Notes under the pieces: model-generated
The model's database searches: none
Told to the model about the DNA's origin: nothing
What the model saw: the letters and a program-made list of their open reading frames with translations, nothing else
DNA from: VYFG01 sp965204165
Lineage (GTDB): Bacteria > Pseudomonadota > Gammaproteobacteria > Arenicellales > Poriferihabitantaceae
Assembly (NCBI GenBank): GCA_965204165.1
Contig: OZ241969.1
Location: forward strand, 2,418,001-2,482,000
Direction of reading: 5' to 3'
DNA: 64,000 nt
Translations under genes and position numbers: made by a program
Part shown: positions 1 through 7,711 of the stretch, piece after piece
Layout of the letters: every line of letters begins with the position of its first letter
How positions within the stretch are numbered: position 1 is the stretch's first letter

Positions 1-1
1 G

Positions 2-553
2 GTGGACGTGTTGCCAACGCTGCTGGAGATCGCGGCGGAAAACACCGGCAGGTCGCAGCCGGATCCCATTGATCCCCTGGACGGGCGCAGCCTGGTGTCA
101 CTGGCGGGCGGGGATGCGGACGGGGACCCGGACCTGGCAATTGCCGAGTACCTGGCCGAGGGCACCACCGAGCCCATGCTCATGATCCGTTCCGGGACGC
201 TGAAATACACCCAGTGCCCGGGCGATCCGGAGCAGTTGTTCGACCTGGTCGGGGACTGCGAGGAGGAAACCGATCTTTCCACGGATCCTGCCATGGCCGA
301 CGATCTGGAACGGCTGCGTGGCATCGCCAGGACCCACTGGGACCCCGCCGAAATCCGGCAGCGGGTGATCGCCGACCAGGCCCGCCGCCGCGCGGTGCAC
401 GCCGCACTTCGCATCGGCCGGTACCAGAGTTGGGACTATCAGCCCCGGAGGGACGCTTCCGCGGAATACACGCGCAGTCACCATGACCTGACGCGATTCG
501 ATTTCACCTCGCGCTACCCGAGACCCCCCGCGTTCAATCCGCGCGGGGAATAG
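2..553 (+). CDS. betC: Choline-sulfatase-like protein, C-terminal part (gene cut by window edge)
   Basis: The reading frame is open from the left edge, so the 5' end and the catalytic N-terminal sulfatase domain lie outside the window. The visible 183 residues match the end of type I sulfatases of the choline-sulfatase family. They show a DVLPTLLEIA helix, a DGRSL turn, a strand with IAEYLAEGTTEPMLMIR, an EQLFDLVGD segment, and the typical tail with WDYQP, a DAS motif, and an SHHDLTRFDF stretch near the end. Choline-sulfatase releases choline and sulfate from choline-O-sulfate, and choline is usually oxidised on to glycine betaine. The active-site formylglycine Cys/Ser is not visible, so another sulfatase substrate is possible. 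It converges on coq7 with 6 bases between them. Confidence 0.75.
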   Translation: MDVLPTLLEIAAENTGRSQPDPIDPLDGRSLVSLAGGDADGDPDLAIAEYLAEGTTEPMLMIRSGTLKYTQCPGDPEQLFDLVGDCEEETDLSTDPAMADDLERLRGIARTHWDPAEIRQRVIADQARRRAVHAALRIGRYQSWDYQPRRDASAEYTRSHHDLTRFDFTSRYPRPPAFNPRGE

Positions 554-559
554 CGCCCG

Positions 560-1201
560 TCAGATCCAGTAGGCGGTGCGGGTCATCACCCGTGACGCCA
601 GCTTCATCAGCCCGCGCACCGGCCGGGGCAGGGGGGCTGCGCCGGCCTGCCTGGCCGTGTCGGCATGCTCTGCCTCGTCAGCCTGCATTTTCGCCACCAC
701 CTCGCGACTTCGGATATCGGCCTGCGGCAATACCGCCAGGTGGTTCTCCAGATGATCCACGACCTGTCTTTCGGTCTCCCGGAGGAACCCCAGGTTCCAT
801 TTGTCCCCCGCGATCCCCGCGGTGACGCCAATGGCGAAAGAGCCGGCATACCACAGGGGATTCAGCAGGCTGCGGCGGGAGCCCAGTTCCTCGAGGCGCT
901 GTTCGCACCAGGCCAGGTGATCGATTTCCTCTGCTGCTGCTGCCCTCATTCGGGTACGGGTCTCTGCCCTACGGGCGGTCAGGGCCTGGCTCTGGTAGAG
1001 TGCCTGGGCACAGACCTCGCCCACGTGGTTGACCCGCATGTAGGCTCCCGAGCGGCGGCGGTCGGCCGCGTCCAGGTCAGCCTCCATCGCCCCGGATGGA
1101 AATGGTCTCGCGGCCCGCGCGGGGCCGCTGATGGCCAACAGTGCGTTTCCGGCGCCTGCCAGCAGGTGGTCGATCCTGTTTAGTTGACGACTTGGGCGCA
1201 T
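560..1201 (-). CDS. coq7: Coq7-type demethoxyubiquinone hydroxylase
   Basis: This 213-residue protein matches the length and pattern of bacterial Coq7, the di-iron monooxygenase that hydroxylates the demethoxy-ubiquinol ring in the last part of ubiquinone synthesis, at the membrane surface. The carboxylate and histidine iron-ligand motifs are visible: a VNHVGEVCAQ segment near residue 57, EEIDH near residue 91, and DEAEH near residue 175. The N-terminal 40 residues are poorly conserved, as usual. The start ATG at 1201 faces the ferredoxin gene across about 105 bases. Composition matches its neighbours. Confidence 0.93.
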   Translation of the reverse strand: MRPSRQLNRIDHLLAGAGNALLAISGPARAARPFPSGAMEADLDAADRRRSGAYMRVNHVGEVCAQALYQSQALTARRAETRTRMRAAAAEEIDHLAWCEQRLEELGSRRSLLNPLWYAGSFAIGVTAGIAGDKWNLGFLRETERQVVDHLENHLAVLPQADIRSREVVAKMQADEAEHADTARQAGAAPLPRPVRGLMKLASRVMTRTAYWI

Positions 1202-1306
1202 TCCGCAATTATAGCGCTCCCTGCACGTCCCGGTATGCTGCCTGCAGTGCTCGGAAATCCGGCCGGGATCAGGCTACAATCCCCGGACCCAACATGGAAG
1301 CAGAAA

Positions 1307-1621
1307 ATGCCCGAATCCTATTACCGGCATCATGTGTTCTTCTGCCAGAACCGGCGGGAGGATGGCCGGCGGTGCTGCGCCGAGTTCGATTCCGAGTCCA
1401 TGCGGGCCTATGCCAAGGACCGTCTGAAGGAACTGGGTCACCACGGACCGGGCAAGGTCCGGATCAACCAGGCGGGGTGCCTGGACCGCTGCGAGGAAGG
1501 CCCGGTCGTGGTGGTCTACCCCGGGGAAACCTGGTACACCTACGTTGACCGGGAGGACATCGATGAAATCATCGAGCAGCACCTGATCAACAACCAGGTG
1601 GTGGACAGGCTCAGGATCTAG
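1307..1621 (+). CDS. Thioredoxin-like 2Fe-2S ferredoxin
   Basis: I chose the ATG at 1307, giving 104 residues, because the protein from there matches the small (2Fe-2S) ferredoxin family from its first residues (MPESYYRHHVFFC). An upstream in-frame ATG at 1184 would add 41 unrelated residues. Cluster ligands are visible as FFC followed by RRCC about nine residues later, and as GCLDRC in the second half. The C-terminal region (VVVVYPGETWYTYV) has the thioredoxin-like fold signature. Proteins of this family carry electrons in the cytoplasm and their partners are usually unknown. A weak hairpin with a short T run lies 36 bases after the stop. Confidence 0.85.
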   Translation: MPESYYRHHVFFCQNRREDGRRCCAEFDSESMRAYAKDRLKELGHHGPGKVRINQAGCLDRCEEGPVVVVYPGETWYTYVDREDIDEIIEQHLINNQVVDRLRI

Positions 1622-1656
1622 GGCGCCCCCGGGTCCCGGTTACATTCCGGCCCCTC

Positions 1657-1680
1657 CAAGCTGAACGAAAATTCAGCTTG
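1657..1680 (+). terminator. Hairpin after the ferredoxin gene
   Basis: Perfect 9-bp inverted repeat (CAAGCTGAA and TTCAGCTTG) with a six-base loop, followed by only CTTTC. It may be a weak terminator for the ferredoxin gene. It would also form on the minus strand, just after the 13-codon ORF at 1695-1736. Confidence 0.45.
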
Positions 1681-1694
1681 CTTTCAGGATAGGT

Positions 1695-1736
1695 TCATCT
1701 AGTTTCTGATATTGTGCCCCGTAATACATGAATCAT
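1695..1736 (-). CDS. Possible 13-residue mini-ORF with a perfect Shine-Dalgarno sequence
   Basis: On the minus strand an AAGGAGG (1751-1745) lies 8 bases before an ATG at 1736. That ATG opens a 13-codon frame (MIHVLRGTISETR) ending in TGA. SD strength and spacing are ideal, which is rare in this window, where most genes have weak SDs. I recognise no family, and there is no clear minus-strand promoter. The same bases read on the plus strand give an anti-SD motif just before a strong terminator, so a small RNA on the other strand is an equally good explanation. Confidence 0.25.
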   Translation of the reverse strand: MIHVLRGTISETR

Positions 1737-1801
1737 TGGTGCTTCCTCCTTATGGTGGTTATTATGGCGCAACTCCCGGACGGGGCTGCGCCATTTTTTT
1801 T
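1700..1801 (+). ncRNA. Candidate small RNA with anti-Shine-Dalgarno motif
   Basis: About 60 bases with no long ORF precede the strong terminator at 1764-1801. They contain an unpaired-looking CTTCCTCCTT (1742-1751), which is complementary to consensus ribosome-binding sites. Bacterial small RNAs that block ribosome binding often have such a C/U-rich loop next to a terminator hairpin. No convincing -10/-35 pair was found for its start, so the 5' end is a guess. Confidence 0.3.
1764..1801 (+). terminator. Strong intrinsic terminator
   Basis: An 8-bp outer stem (ATGGCGCA 1764-1771 with TGCGCCAT 1787-1794) encloses a second CCCG/CGGG stem and is followed by eight T (1794-1801). It is on the plus strand, 140 bases after the ferredoxin stop and 220 bases before rplM. 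It could end the ferredoxin transcript or an independent short RNA beginning near 1700. Confidence 0.8.
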
Positions 1802-1919
1802 CAGGGGGGGAGCGGCATGCCAAAGTCGTTCTGGGCTCCGCCTCCCGGTGTTGATACATGCACCTCCGGGGTTCGTTTGGGGCAGCGTATGAATTTCCTG
1901 AAATAGCCCTGAACCGGCC

Positions 1920-1948
1920 TTGTATCGAGCCGGTCGCTAAAGTATCAT
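1920..1948 (+). promoter_or_regulatory. Sigma-70 promoter of rplM-rpsI
   Basis: TTGTAT (1920-1925), a 17-base spacer and TATCAT (1943-1948) fit the sigma-70 consensus. Transcription would start near 1955, giving a GC-rich leader of about 65 bases ahead of rplM. The leader contains a CCCGGG-rich hairpin-forming stretch near 1975-1993. Confidence 0.65.
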
Positions 1949-2021
1949 TCGCCGCCTGTTTTTTGCCCCCAGCCCCCCGGGTTGTCACGGGCCTGAACCC
2001 CATACCGTTCCATCCGATCCG

Positions 2022-2450
2022 ATGAAGACGTTTTCCGCAAAACCCAAGGAGGTCAAGCGCGACTGGTACCTTGTCGACGCCACCGACAAGGTGCTGGGCA
2101 GGCTGGCGGCCGAAGTGGCCCATCGGCTGCGCGGCAAGCACAAGCCGGAATATACCCCCCATGTGGATACCGGTGACTATATCGTCGTCATCAACGCCGA
2201 GAAGGTCGCCGTTACCGGGAACAAGGCCAATGCCAAGGTCTACCACCGCCACACCGGGTATCCGGGGGGCATCAAGTCCATCGTCTACAAGGACATGCTG
2301 GAGCGTCATCCCGCCCGTGTGATTGAAATGGCGGTCAAGGGCATGCTGCCCAAGAACAAGCTGGGACGGGCGATGTTTGCCAAGCTGCGGGTCTACGCCG
2401 GCGGGGAGCATGCACATGCCGCCCAGCAGCCAAAGCCCCTGGAAATCTGA
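2022..2450 (+). CDS. rplM: 50S ribosomal protein L13
   Basis: At 142 residues this is the standard size of L13, an early-assembly protein of the large ribosomal subunit. It shows the family start (MKTFSAKPKEVKRDWYLVDA), the VLGRLAAEVAHRLRGKHK segment and the GMLPKN..GRAMFAKLRVY block. The start codon is preceded by CCGATCCG, with no Shine-Dalgarno sequence, which is unusual for such a highly expressed gene. rpsI follows after 5 bases, the usual bacterial L13-S9 operon. Confidence 0.98.
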   Translation: MKTFSAKPKEVKRDWYLVDATDKVLGRLAAEVAHRLRGKHKPEYTPHVDTGDYIVVINAEKVAVTGNKANAKVYHRHTGYPGGIKSIVYKDMLERHPARVIEMAVKGMLPKNKLGRAMFAKLRVYAGGEHAHAAQQPKPLEI

Positions 2451-2455
2451 GAACC

Positions 2456-2854
2456 ATGCCACAAGCACAGCAAACCTATCAGGGAACCGGCCGGCGCAAG
2501 TCCTCCACCGCACGGGTATACATGCGGCGCGGGAGCGGCCAGATTCTGGTCAACAACAGGCCCCTTGACGAGTACTTCGGCCGGGAAACCGCCCGCATGA
2601 TCGTTCGCCAGCCATTGGAACTGGTGGAAATGATAGACAAGATGGATATCCGGGTGAACGTCTCCGGGGGCGGCAACAGCGGACAGGCCGGTGCGATCCG
2701 TCATGGCATTACCCGCGCCCTGTTGGCCTACGACGAGGAAATGCGCCCGGCACTTCGCCAGGCCGGCTTCGTCACCCGGGATGCACGGGAAGTGGAGCGC
2801 AAGAAAGTCGGGCTGCACAAGGGCCGCAAGCGTCCGCAATACTCCAAGCGGTAA
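2456..2854 (+). CDS. rpsI: 30S ribosomal protein S9
   Basis: The 132-residue protein has the S9 signatures: YQGTGRRKSSTARVYMR at the N terminus, the GGGNSGQAGAIRHGI motif around residues 64-78, and the basic C-terminal tail ending KGRKRPQYSKR, which reaches the P-site tRNA in the ribosome. It is co-transcribed with rplM. The 121 bases after its stop contain a GC-rich palindrome but no clear T-run terminator. Confidence 0.98.
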   Translation: MPQAQQTYQGTGRRKSSTARVYMRRGSGQILVNNRPLDEYFGRETARMIVRQPLELVEMIDKMDIRVNVSGGGNSGQAGAIRHGITRALLAYDEEMRPALRQAGFVTRDAREVERKKVGLHKGRKRPQYSKR

Positions 2855-2975
2855 TTCCCCTCACCGGGTTCCGTACCGTGCCGGCGGCCGCCGGTTGCCT
2901 TACGTCATGGTTTGCCGGGACGGCCGTTCGTATTCCTGCCGGAACACCGGCCGGATCCACACCGCCGAATTCGGG

Positions 2976-5003
2976 CTAACGCACCCGAAGACCGGGAGTC
3001 GCCCCTTCGTCGGGTGACAGCAGGAACAGTTCCGATCCACCGGGCCCGGCCGCCAGGACCATGCCCTCGGATACCCCGAAGCGCATTTTCCGCGGCGCCA
3101 GGTTGGCCACCATGACCACGAGGCGTCCCACCAGCATTTCCGGGTCATATGCGGACTGGATACCCGCAAACACGTTGCGTTTCTCGCTTCCGAGGTCCAG
3201 GGTGAGACGTAAAAGCCTGTCGGACTTCTCCACCCTTTCCGCGGCCTCGACACGGGCCACGCGAAGATCGACCCTGGCGAAGTCGTCTATGGTGATTTCG
3301 GGGGCCAGCGGATCATCCGCCAGGGGACCGGTCGCGCGTCTTTCCGCGGTTTCCTGGACCGCCCGGGTTTCCTCGATCATGGCATCGACCTGTTTTTCCT
3401 CCACTCTTGTGAGCAGGGGTTTGAAACGGTTGATGGAATGATCCAGCAGGGGTTCACGGGGTGAATCCCAGGTCAGGGAGTCGATATTGAGGAAGTCCTC
3501 GGCCCGCTCCGCGGTGACCGGCAGCACCGGCTTCAGCAGTGTGATCAGCACCCGGAACAGGTTGAGCCCCTGGGTGCAGATCCCCTGCACCTCGGCATGC
3601 CTGGCCTCGTCCTTGATCAGGACCCATGGCTTGGCCGCATCGATGTACTGGTTGGCCTTGTCGGCGAGCGCCATGACATCCCGCATTGCCTTGCTGTATC
3701 GGCGGTTTTCGTAGTCGTCGGCAACACTGTCCAGGGCCGCGACAAAGGTGCTGTACATCTCGGGCTCCGGCAAGGTTGCCGCCAGCCGGCCATCGAACTC
3801 CTTGCCGACGAACCTGGCACAGCGGCTGGCAATGTTGACCAGTTTGCCCACCAGGTCCGAGTTCACCCGTACCCGGAAATCCTCCAGGTTCAGATCGATG
3901 TCATCTATGTTGTTGTCAAGCTTGGCGGCGAAGTAGTAGCGCAGGAATTCCGGGTTGAGGTGCCTGGCATAGGTCTCCGCCATGATGAAGGTTCCCCGTG
4001 ACTTGGACATTTTCTGGCCGTTCACGGTGAGAAAGCCATGGCACCATACCGCGCTTGGCGGGCGGAACCCCGCTCCTTTCAGTTCCGCGGGCCAGAACAG
4101 GGTATGGAACCTGGCGATGTCCTTGCCAATGAAATGAATCATCTCCGCTTCGCTGTCGGGACTGAGAAACTCGTCGAAGTCGATGCCTTCACGGTCGCAC
4201 AGGTTGCGGAAGCTGGCGAGGTACCCGATGGGCGCGTCCAGCCAGACGTAGAAGTACTTGTCCTTTTCCCCGGGGATCTCAAATCCCCAGTAGGGGGCGT
4301 TGCGGGAAATGTCCCATTGGAACAGTTCCTCTTCGAAGAGCTCCTTCTGCTTGTTTGCGATTTCCGCCTGTGTGCGGCCCTCGTCGAACCATTGCCGGAG
4401 AAAGTCCCGGAAGTCCTCCACCTTGAAAAACAGCTGCTCCGAATCCCTTTCCACCGGCTTGGCACCGGATACCATGGAATAGGGATTGATGAGATCGGTG
4501 GGGTCGTAGGTGCTGCCGCACACCTCGCAGTTATCTCCATGCTGGTCTTCGGCGTTGCATTTCGGGCAGGTGCCCCTGACAAACCGGTCCGGCAGGAACA
4601 TGTTCCTTTCCGGGTCGTAGAGCTGCTTGATGGTGCGCCTTGCGATGTGGCCGGCGTCGTCCAGTCGCCGGTATATCAGTTCCGAAAGAACCCGGTTTTC
4701 CTCGGAATGGGTGCTGTGGAAATTGTCGAAGGCAACCAGAAAGGTGGCGAAATCCCGGGAATGTTCCCCATGCACACGATCGATCAGTTCCTGCGGACTG
4801 ACCCCGTCGGCCTCTGCCCGAAGCATGATCGGCGTACCATGGGCATCGTCGGCGCAGACATACCAGCATTCGTTGCCTTGCAACTTCTGGAACCGGACCC
4901 AGATATCGGTTTGGATGTACTCCACCAGGTGCCCGAGATGGATCGGGCCGTTGGCATAGGGCAGTGCGCTGGTGACCAGCAGTTTTCTGGGCTTGGGAGA
5001 CAT
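2976..5003 (-). CDS. metG: Methionyl-tRNA synthetase
   Basis: The protein is 675 residues, the full length of the class I dimeric bacterial MetG. Visible features in order: the HIGH-type motif as HLGHL (residues ~22-26) after SALPYANGPI; the zinc-binding knob with CPKC and CEVCG (~145-162); the KMSKS motif (GQKMSKSRGT, ~332); the anticodon-binding helix bundle; and a C-terminal EMAP-II/Arc1p-like tRNA-binding domain from about residue 570 (DDFARVDLRVARV). It charges tRNA-Met in the cytoplasm. It is divergent from mrp, as in many gammaproteobacteria. Confidence 0.98.
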   Translation of the reverse strand: MSPKPRKLLVTSALPYANGPIHLGHLVEYIQTDIWVRFQKLQGNECWYVCADDAHGTPIMLRAEADGVSPQELIDRVHGEHSRDFATFLVAFDNFHSTHSEENRVLSELIYRRLDDAGHIARRTIKQLYDPERNMFLPDRFVRGTCPKCNAEDQHGDNCEVCGSTYDPTDLINPYSMVSGAKPVERDSEQLFFKVEDFRDFLRQWFDEGRTQAEIANKQKELFEEELFQWDISRNAPYWGFEIPGEKDKYFYVWLDAPIGYLASFRNLCDREGIDFDEFLSPDSEAEMIHFIGKDIARFHTLFWPAELKGAGFRPPSAVWCHGFLTVNGQKMSKSRGTFIMAETYARHLNPEFLRYYFAAKLDNNIDDIDLNLEDFRVRVNSDLVGKLVNIASRCARFVGKEFDGRLAATLPEPEMYSTFVAALDSVADDYENRRYSKAMRDVMALADKANQYIDAAKPWVLIKDEARHAEVQGICTQGLNLFRVLITLLKPVLPVTAERAEDFLNIDSLTWDSPREPLLDHSINRFKPLLTRVEEKQVDAMIEETRAVQETAERRATGPLADDPLAPEITIDDFARVDLRVARVEAAERVEKSDRLLRLTLDLGSEKRNVFAGIQSAYDPEMLVGRLVVMVANLAPRKMRFGVSEGMVLAAGPGGSELFLLSPDEGATPGLRVR

Positions 5004-5067
5004 GCGGAGTGGTCGGGAACTGGACGCGGATACGCCGGCAAGGCGGTATAGGTTGAAAGGCCGGGTA

Positions 5068-5073
5068 TTATAC
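5068..5073 (-). promoter_or_regulatory. Likely -10 element of the metG promoter
   Basis: On the minus strand a perfect TATAAT at 5073-5068 lies about 65 bases before the metG ATG. A TTGTAA lies upstream at a short 15-base spacing, so the -35 assignment is uncertain. Confidence 0.5.
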
Positions 5074-5272
5074 TCGCTGGCTTGCAGTTACAATCACCGG
5101 CTTCGGGATTCCCGTGGATGCCTCGGATGCGGCTGTTGCAGGGGTGTCCGTGGGCGGATCGGCGAACATTGCCGCCGGTAGACGGCCCCGGGAAGTACGG
5201 GCGGGCGTCCCCATGGCAGGTTCCGCTTTCGGGGTCAAGATTCGATCCAGACTAGATACAAGGTAATTCATC

Positions 5273-6346
5273 ATGTCCACCATGACACGCGACGATGTCG
5301 AGGCCTGCCTGAAAAAGGTTATCGACCCCCATACCGGGATGGACCTGGTTTCGACAAAAAACGTGGGTGAAATCTCGGTCGAGGGGGGTACCCCCCGGGT
5401 AGAAGTCGTGCTCGGGTATCCCGCCAGGAGCTTCGAGCCGGAGATGGCGAAAATGGTGCAGGAGTCGATTCCCGGCGCCGAGGTCAGTGTGACATCCAAC
5501 ATGGTGGCGCACCAGGTGCAGGAGGGTGTGAAGCCGTTGACCGGCGTGAAGAACATCATCGCGGTCGCCTCCGGCAAGGGCGGGGTGGGCAAATCCACAC
5601 TGGCGGTCAATCTTGCGCTGGCGCTCTCCGCGGAAGGCGCCAGTGTGGGTGTGCTGGACGCCGACATCTACGGTCCCAGCCAGCCCCGCATGCTGGGAAT
5701 CGCGGGCAAGCCCTCCTCCAGGGATGGCAAGACCCTGGAGCCCATGAGAGGCTACGACCTCCAGGCCATGTCCATCGGTTTCCTGGTGGACGAGGAGTCG
5801 CCCATGATCTGGCGGGGGCCCATGGTGACCCAGGCCCTGGAGCAGTTGCTCAAGGATACCCGGTGGGACGACCTGGATTACCTGGTGGTGGATATGCCGC
5901 CGGGTACCGGTGACATACAGCTCACCCTGGCGCAGAAAGTGCCCGTGTCCGGTTCGGTGATCGTCACCACGCCGCAAGACATCGCCCTGCTGGACGCCCG
6001 CAAGGCCTACAAGATGTTCGACAAGGTGGAAATACCGGTGCTGGGAGTGGTGGAGAACATGAGCACCCATATCTGCGGCAAATGCGGCCATGAGGAACAT
6101 ATCTTCGGGGCCGGCGGCGGTGCGGCCATGGCCAGTGACTACGACACGGTTCTTCTGGGGGATGTGCCCCTCGATATCAGCATCCGGGAAGGTGCCGACG
6201 GCGGCCACCCCACGGTGGTGTCGGATCCCGACGGTCCCATATCCGCCAGGTACAAGTCCATCGCACGGAACGCGGCGGCCAGGCTTGCCATGCGCAAGAA
6301 GGACTACAGCGCCAAGTTCCCCAATATCGTCATCCAGCAGAACTGA
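5273..6346 (+). CDS. apbC: Mrp/ApbC iron-sulfur cluster carrier ATPase
   Basis: The 357-residue protein has an N-terminal MIP18/DUF59 domain (residues ~1-90). A P-loop ATPase of the Mrp/NBP35 family follows, with the deviant Walker A SGKGGVGKST near residue 103 and the D-x-D-IYGPS motif near residue 130. A CGKCG pair near 265 is the dimer-interface cluster site. The protein receives and passes on 4Fe-4S clusters in the cytoplasm. An ATG three codons further in (5282) is an alternative start. Its TGA shares one base with the dcd ATG. Confidence 0.95.
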   Translation: MSTMTRDDVEACLKKVIDPHTGMDLVSTKNVGEISVEGGTPRVEVVLGYPARSFEPEMAKMVQESIPGAEVSVTSNMVAHQVQEGVKPLTGVKNIIAVASGKGGVGKSTLAVNLALALSAEGASVGVLDADIYGPSQPRMLGIAGKPSSRDGKTLEPMRGYDLQAMSIGFLVDEESPMIWRGPMVTQALEQLLKDTRWDDLDYLVVDMPPGTGDIQLTLAQKVPVSGSVIVTTPQDIALLDARKAYKMFDKVEIPVLGVVENMSTHICGKCGHEEHIFGAGGGAAMASDYDTVLLGDVPLDISIREGADGGHPTVVSDPDGPISARYKSIARNAAARLAMRKKDYSAKFPNIVIQQN

Positions 6347-6912
6347 TGGCCGTCAAGTCCGACCGGTGGATCCGTGAGATGGCGGAGACCACCGGCATGA
6401 TCGAGCCGTTCGAGCCCCGGCAGGTCCGGGAAATCCAGGGCCAAAGCGTCATCTCCTGGGGCACTTCCAGCTACGGCTACGACATACGCTGTTCCAACGA
6501 GTTCAAGATCTTCACCAACATCAATTCCGCGGTGGTCGACCCCAAGGCCTTCGATGCCAGCAGCTTCGTGGACTACACCGGCGATGTCTGCATCATTCCG
6601 CCCAATTCCTTCGCACTGGCCCGGACGGTGGAGTACTTCCGGATTCCGCGCAACGTACTCACCATCTGTCTCGGCAAGAGCACATACGCCCGCTGCGGGA
6701 TCATCGTCAACGTGACCCCGTTCGAACCGGAATGGGAAGGTTTCGTTACCCTGGAATTCTCCAACACCACGCCCCTGCCCGCGAAGATCTATGCGAACGA
6801 GGGGGTGGCCCAGGTGCTATTCTTCGAATCCGATGAAGTCTGCGAGGTGTCCTACAAGGACCGCGGCGGAAAGTACCAGGGGCAGACCGGGGTAACGCTG
6901 CCCAAGACCTGA
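6346..6912 (+). CDS. dcd: dCTP deaminase
   Basis: The 188-residue protein matches Dcd, which deaminates dCTP to dUTP and ammonia to supply dUMP for thymidylate synthesis. Recognisable blocks are SWGTSSYGYDIRC (nucleotide binding, residues ~38-50) and CLGKSTYARCGI. The block after it, VTPFEPEWEGFVTLEFSNTT, contains the catalytic Glu. The start ATG overlaps the mrp stop by one base, so the two are translationally coupled. Its end converges on the tmpB-like gene. Confidence 0.97.
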   Translation: MAVKSDRWIREMAETTGMIEPFEPRQVREIQGQSVISWGTSSYGYDIRCSNEFKIFTNINSAVVDPKAFDASSFVDYTGDVCIIPPNSFALARTVEYFRIPRNVLTICLGKSTYARCGIIVNVTPFEPEWEGFVTLEFSNTTPLPAKIYANEGVAQVLFFESDEVCEVSYKDRGGKYQGQTGVTLPKT

Positions 6913-6951
6913 CCGGGCTGGTGCGGGAGTCCCGGTAACGCAACGGACCGC

Positions 6952-6977
6952 CCTGCCGGGCCCTGGGCCACGGCAGG
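6952..6977. terminator. Hairpin between convergent dcd and tmpB-like genes
   Basis: CCTGCCG (6952-6958) pairs with CGGCAGG (6971-6977) around a 12-base loop. There is no T run after it, so it is a weak or bidirectional terminator at best. Confidence 0.4.
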
Positions 6978-7012
6978 CAACTTCCTGTTATTCCTTCGAG
7001 GCCTGCTCCGGA

Positions 7013-7606
7013 CTAGTCCCCGGCAGCGAGATGTTCGTCAAGAACTTCCCTCACCATCTCCAGGTAATGCTCCAGGTCCGGGGTCTTCCTTCCGGACACC
7101 TTGCCGCCGTCATCGTAACGGCGCACCCGCACGATGGAGTCCAGCAAGGGATTCGCCGAGAAGCGTACGACTTCCTCCGGGTCCATTGGACCACCCTGCA
7201 GTTCAAGCGTGCGGACGGAGGCTTCCGTCAACGTGGAGAAATAGGACGGATCCACGGCACATAGATAGCGCTTGGCATCCACGTGCCAGCGCACGGGTTC
7301 CGTGACTTCCGGCGGGAACCAGCGCCCGAGGAAGCGTTCCCCGGCAACCTCATGCATGTTGTCCACCCCGATGTCGATGTAGTCGTCGCCGAATTCACCG
7401 GTGTAGTGGCCGATGTCATGCAACAGGGCGGCGACCACAACGGTCCTGTCCTCGCCGGCCTGCTCGGCAATCCAGGCGGTTTGCAGCATATGTTCGGTCA
7501 TGCTCACGGGTTCGCCGAGATAGGACTCGTCGCCCCTGCGCCTGAAGATGTCCCGGAGCAACCCGGTGATTTCCCCGGCGCTTCGGGTGTCGGTGGCACT
7601 GTTCAT
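7013..7606 (-). CDS. HD-domain mixed-valent di-iron oxygenase, TmpB/PhnZ-like
   Basis: The 197-residue protein has the HD fold with H39, the HD pair H63-D64 (LLHDIGHY) and H85-E86. It also has the Tyr-x-x-Glu lid (Y29-L-G-E32) that marks the PhnZ/TmpB oxygenases rather than ordinary HD phosphohydrolases. TmpB cleaves the C-P bond of 1-hydroxy-2-(trimethylamino)ethylphosphonate to glycine betaine and phosphate; PhnZ does the equivalent step on hydroxylated aminoethylphosphonate. Its neighbour is a TauD/GBBH-type dioxygenase that would supply the hydroxylated substrate, which favours TmpB. The substrate itself is inferred. Confidence 0.75.
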   Translation of the reverse strand: MNSATDTRSAGEITGLLRDIFRRRGDESYLGEPVSMTEHMLQTAWIAEQAGEDRTVVVAALLHDIGHYTGEFGDDYIDIGVDNMHEVAGERFLGRWFPPEVTEPVRWHVDAKRYLCAVDPSYFSTLTEASVRTLELQGGPMDPEEVVRFSANPLLDSIVRVRRYDDGGKVSGRKTPDLEHYLEMVREVLDEHLAAGD

Positions 7607-7711
7607 CGGGGAGGGTCCTTGAGGCGATATGATGTCACGGGGTGGTATACGGCTACTGTATGGCCGGACGGTGCGATTGGCAAGACCGATTCCGGTAGGG
7701 CCCGGCCCGGC

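Noticed and set aside
1695..2513. 272-codon minus-strand frame over rplM
   Set aside because: It is antisense to a ribosomal protein gene. Only its last 13 codons, which follow a perfect SD, are worth separate attention.
2880..2893. GC palindrome after rpsI as terminator
   Set aside because: It has no T run, and GC-rich palindromes are common by chance at this base composition.
5252..6208. 318-codon minus-strand frame
   Set aside because: It is opposite mrp and His/Gly-rich with no motif; a shadow.
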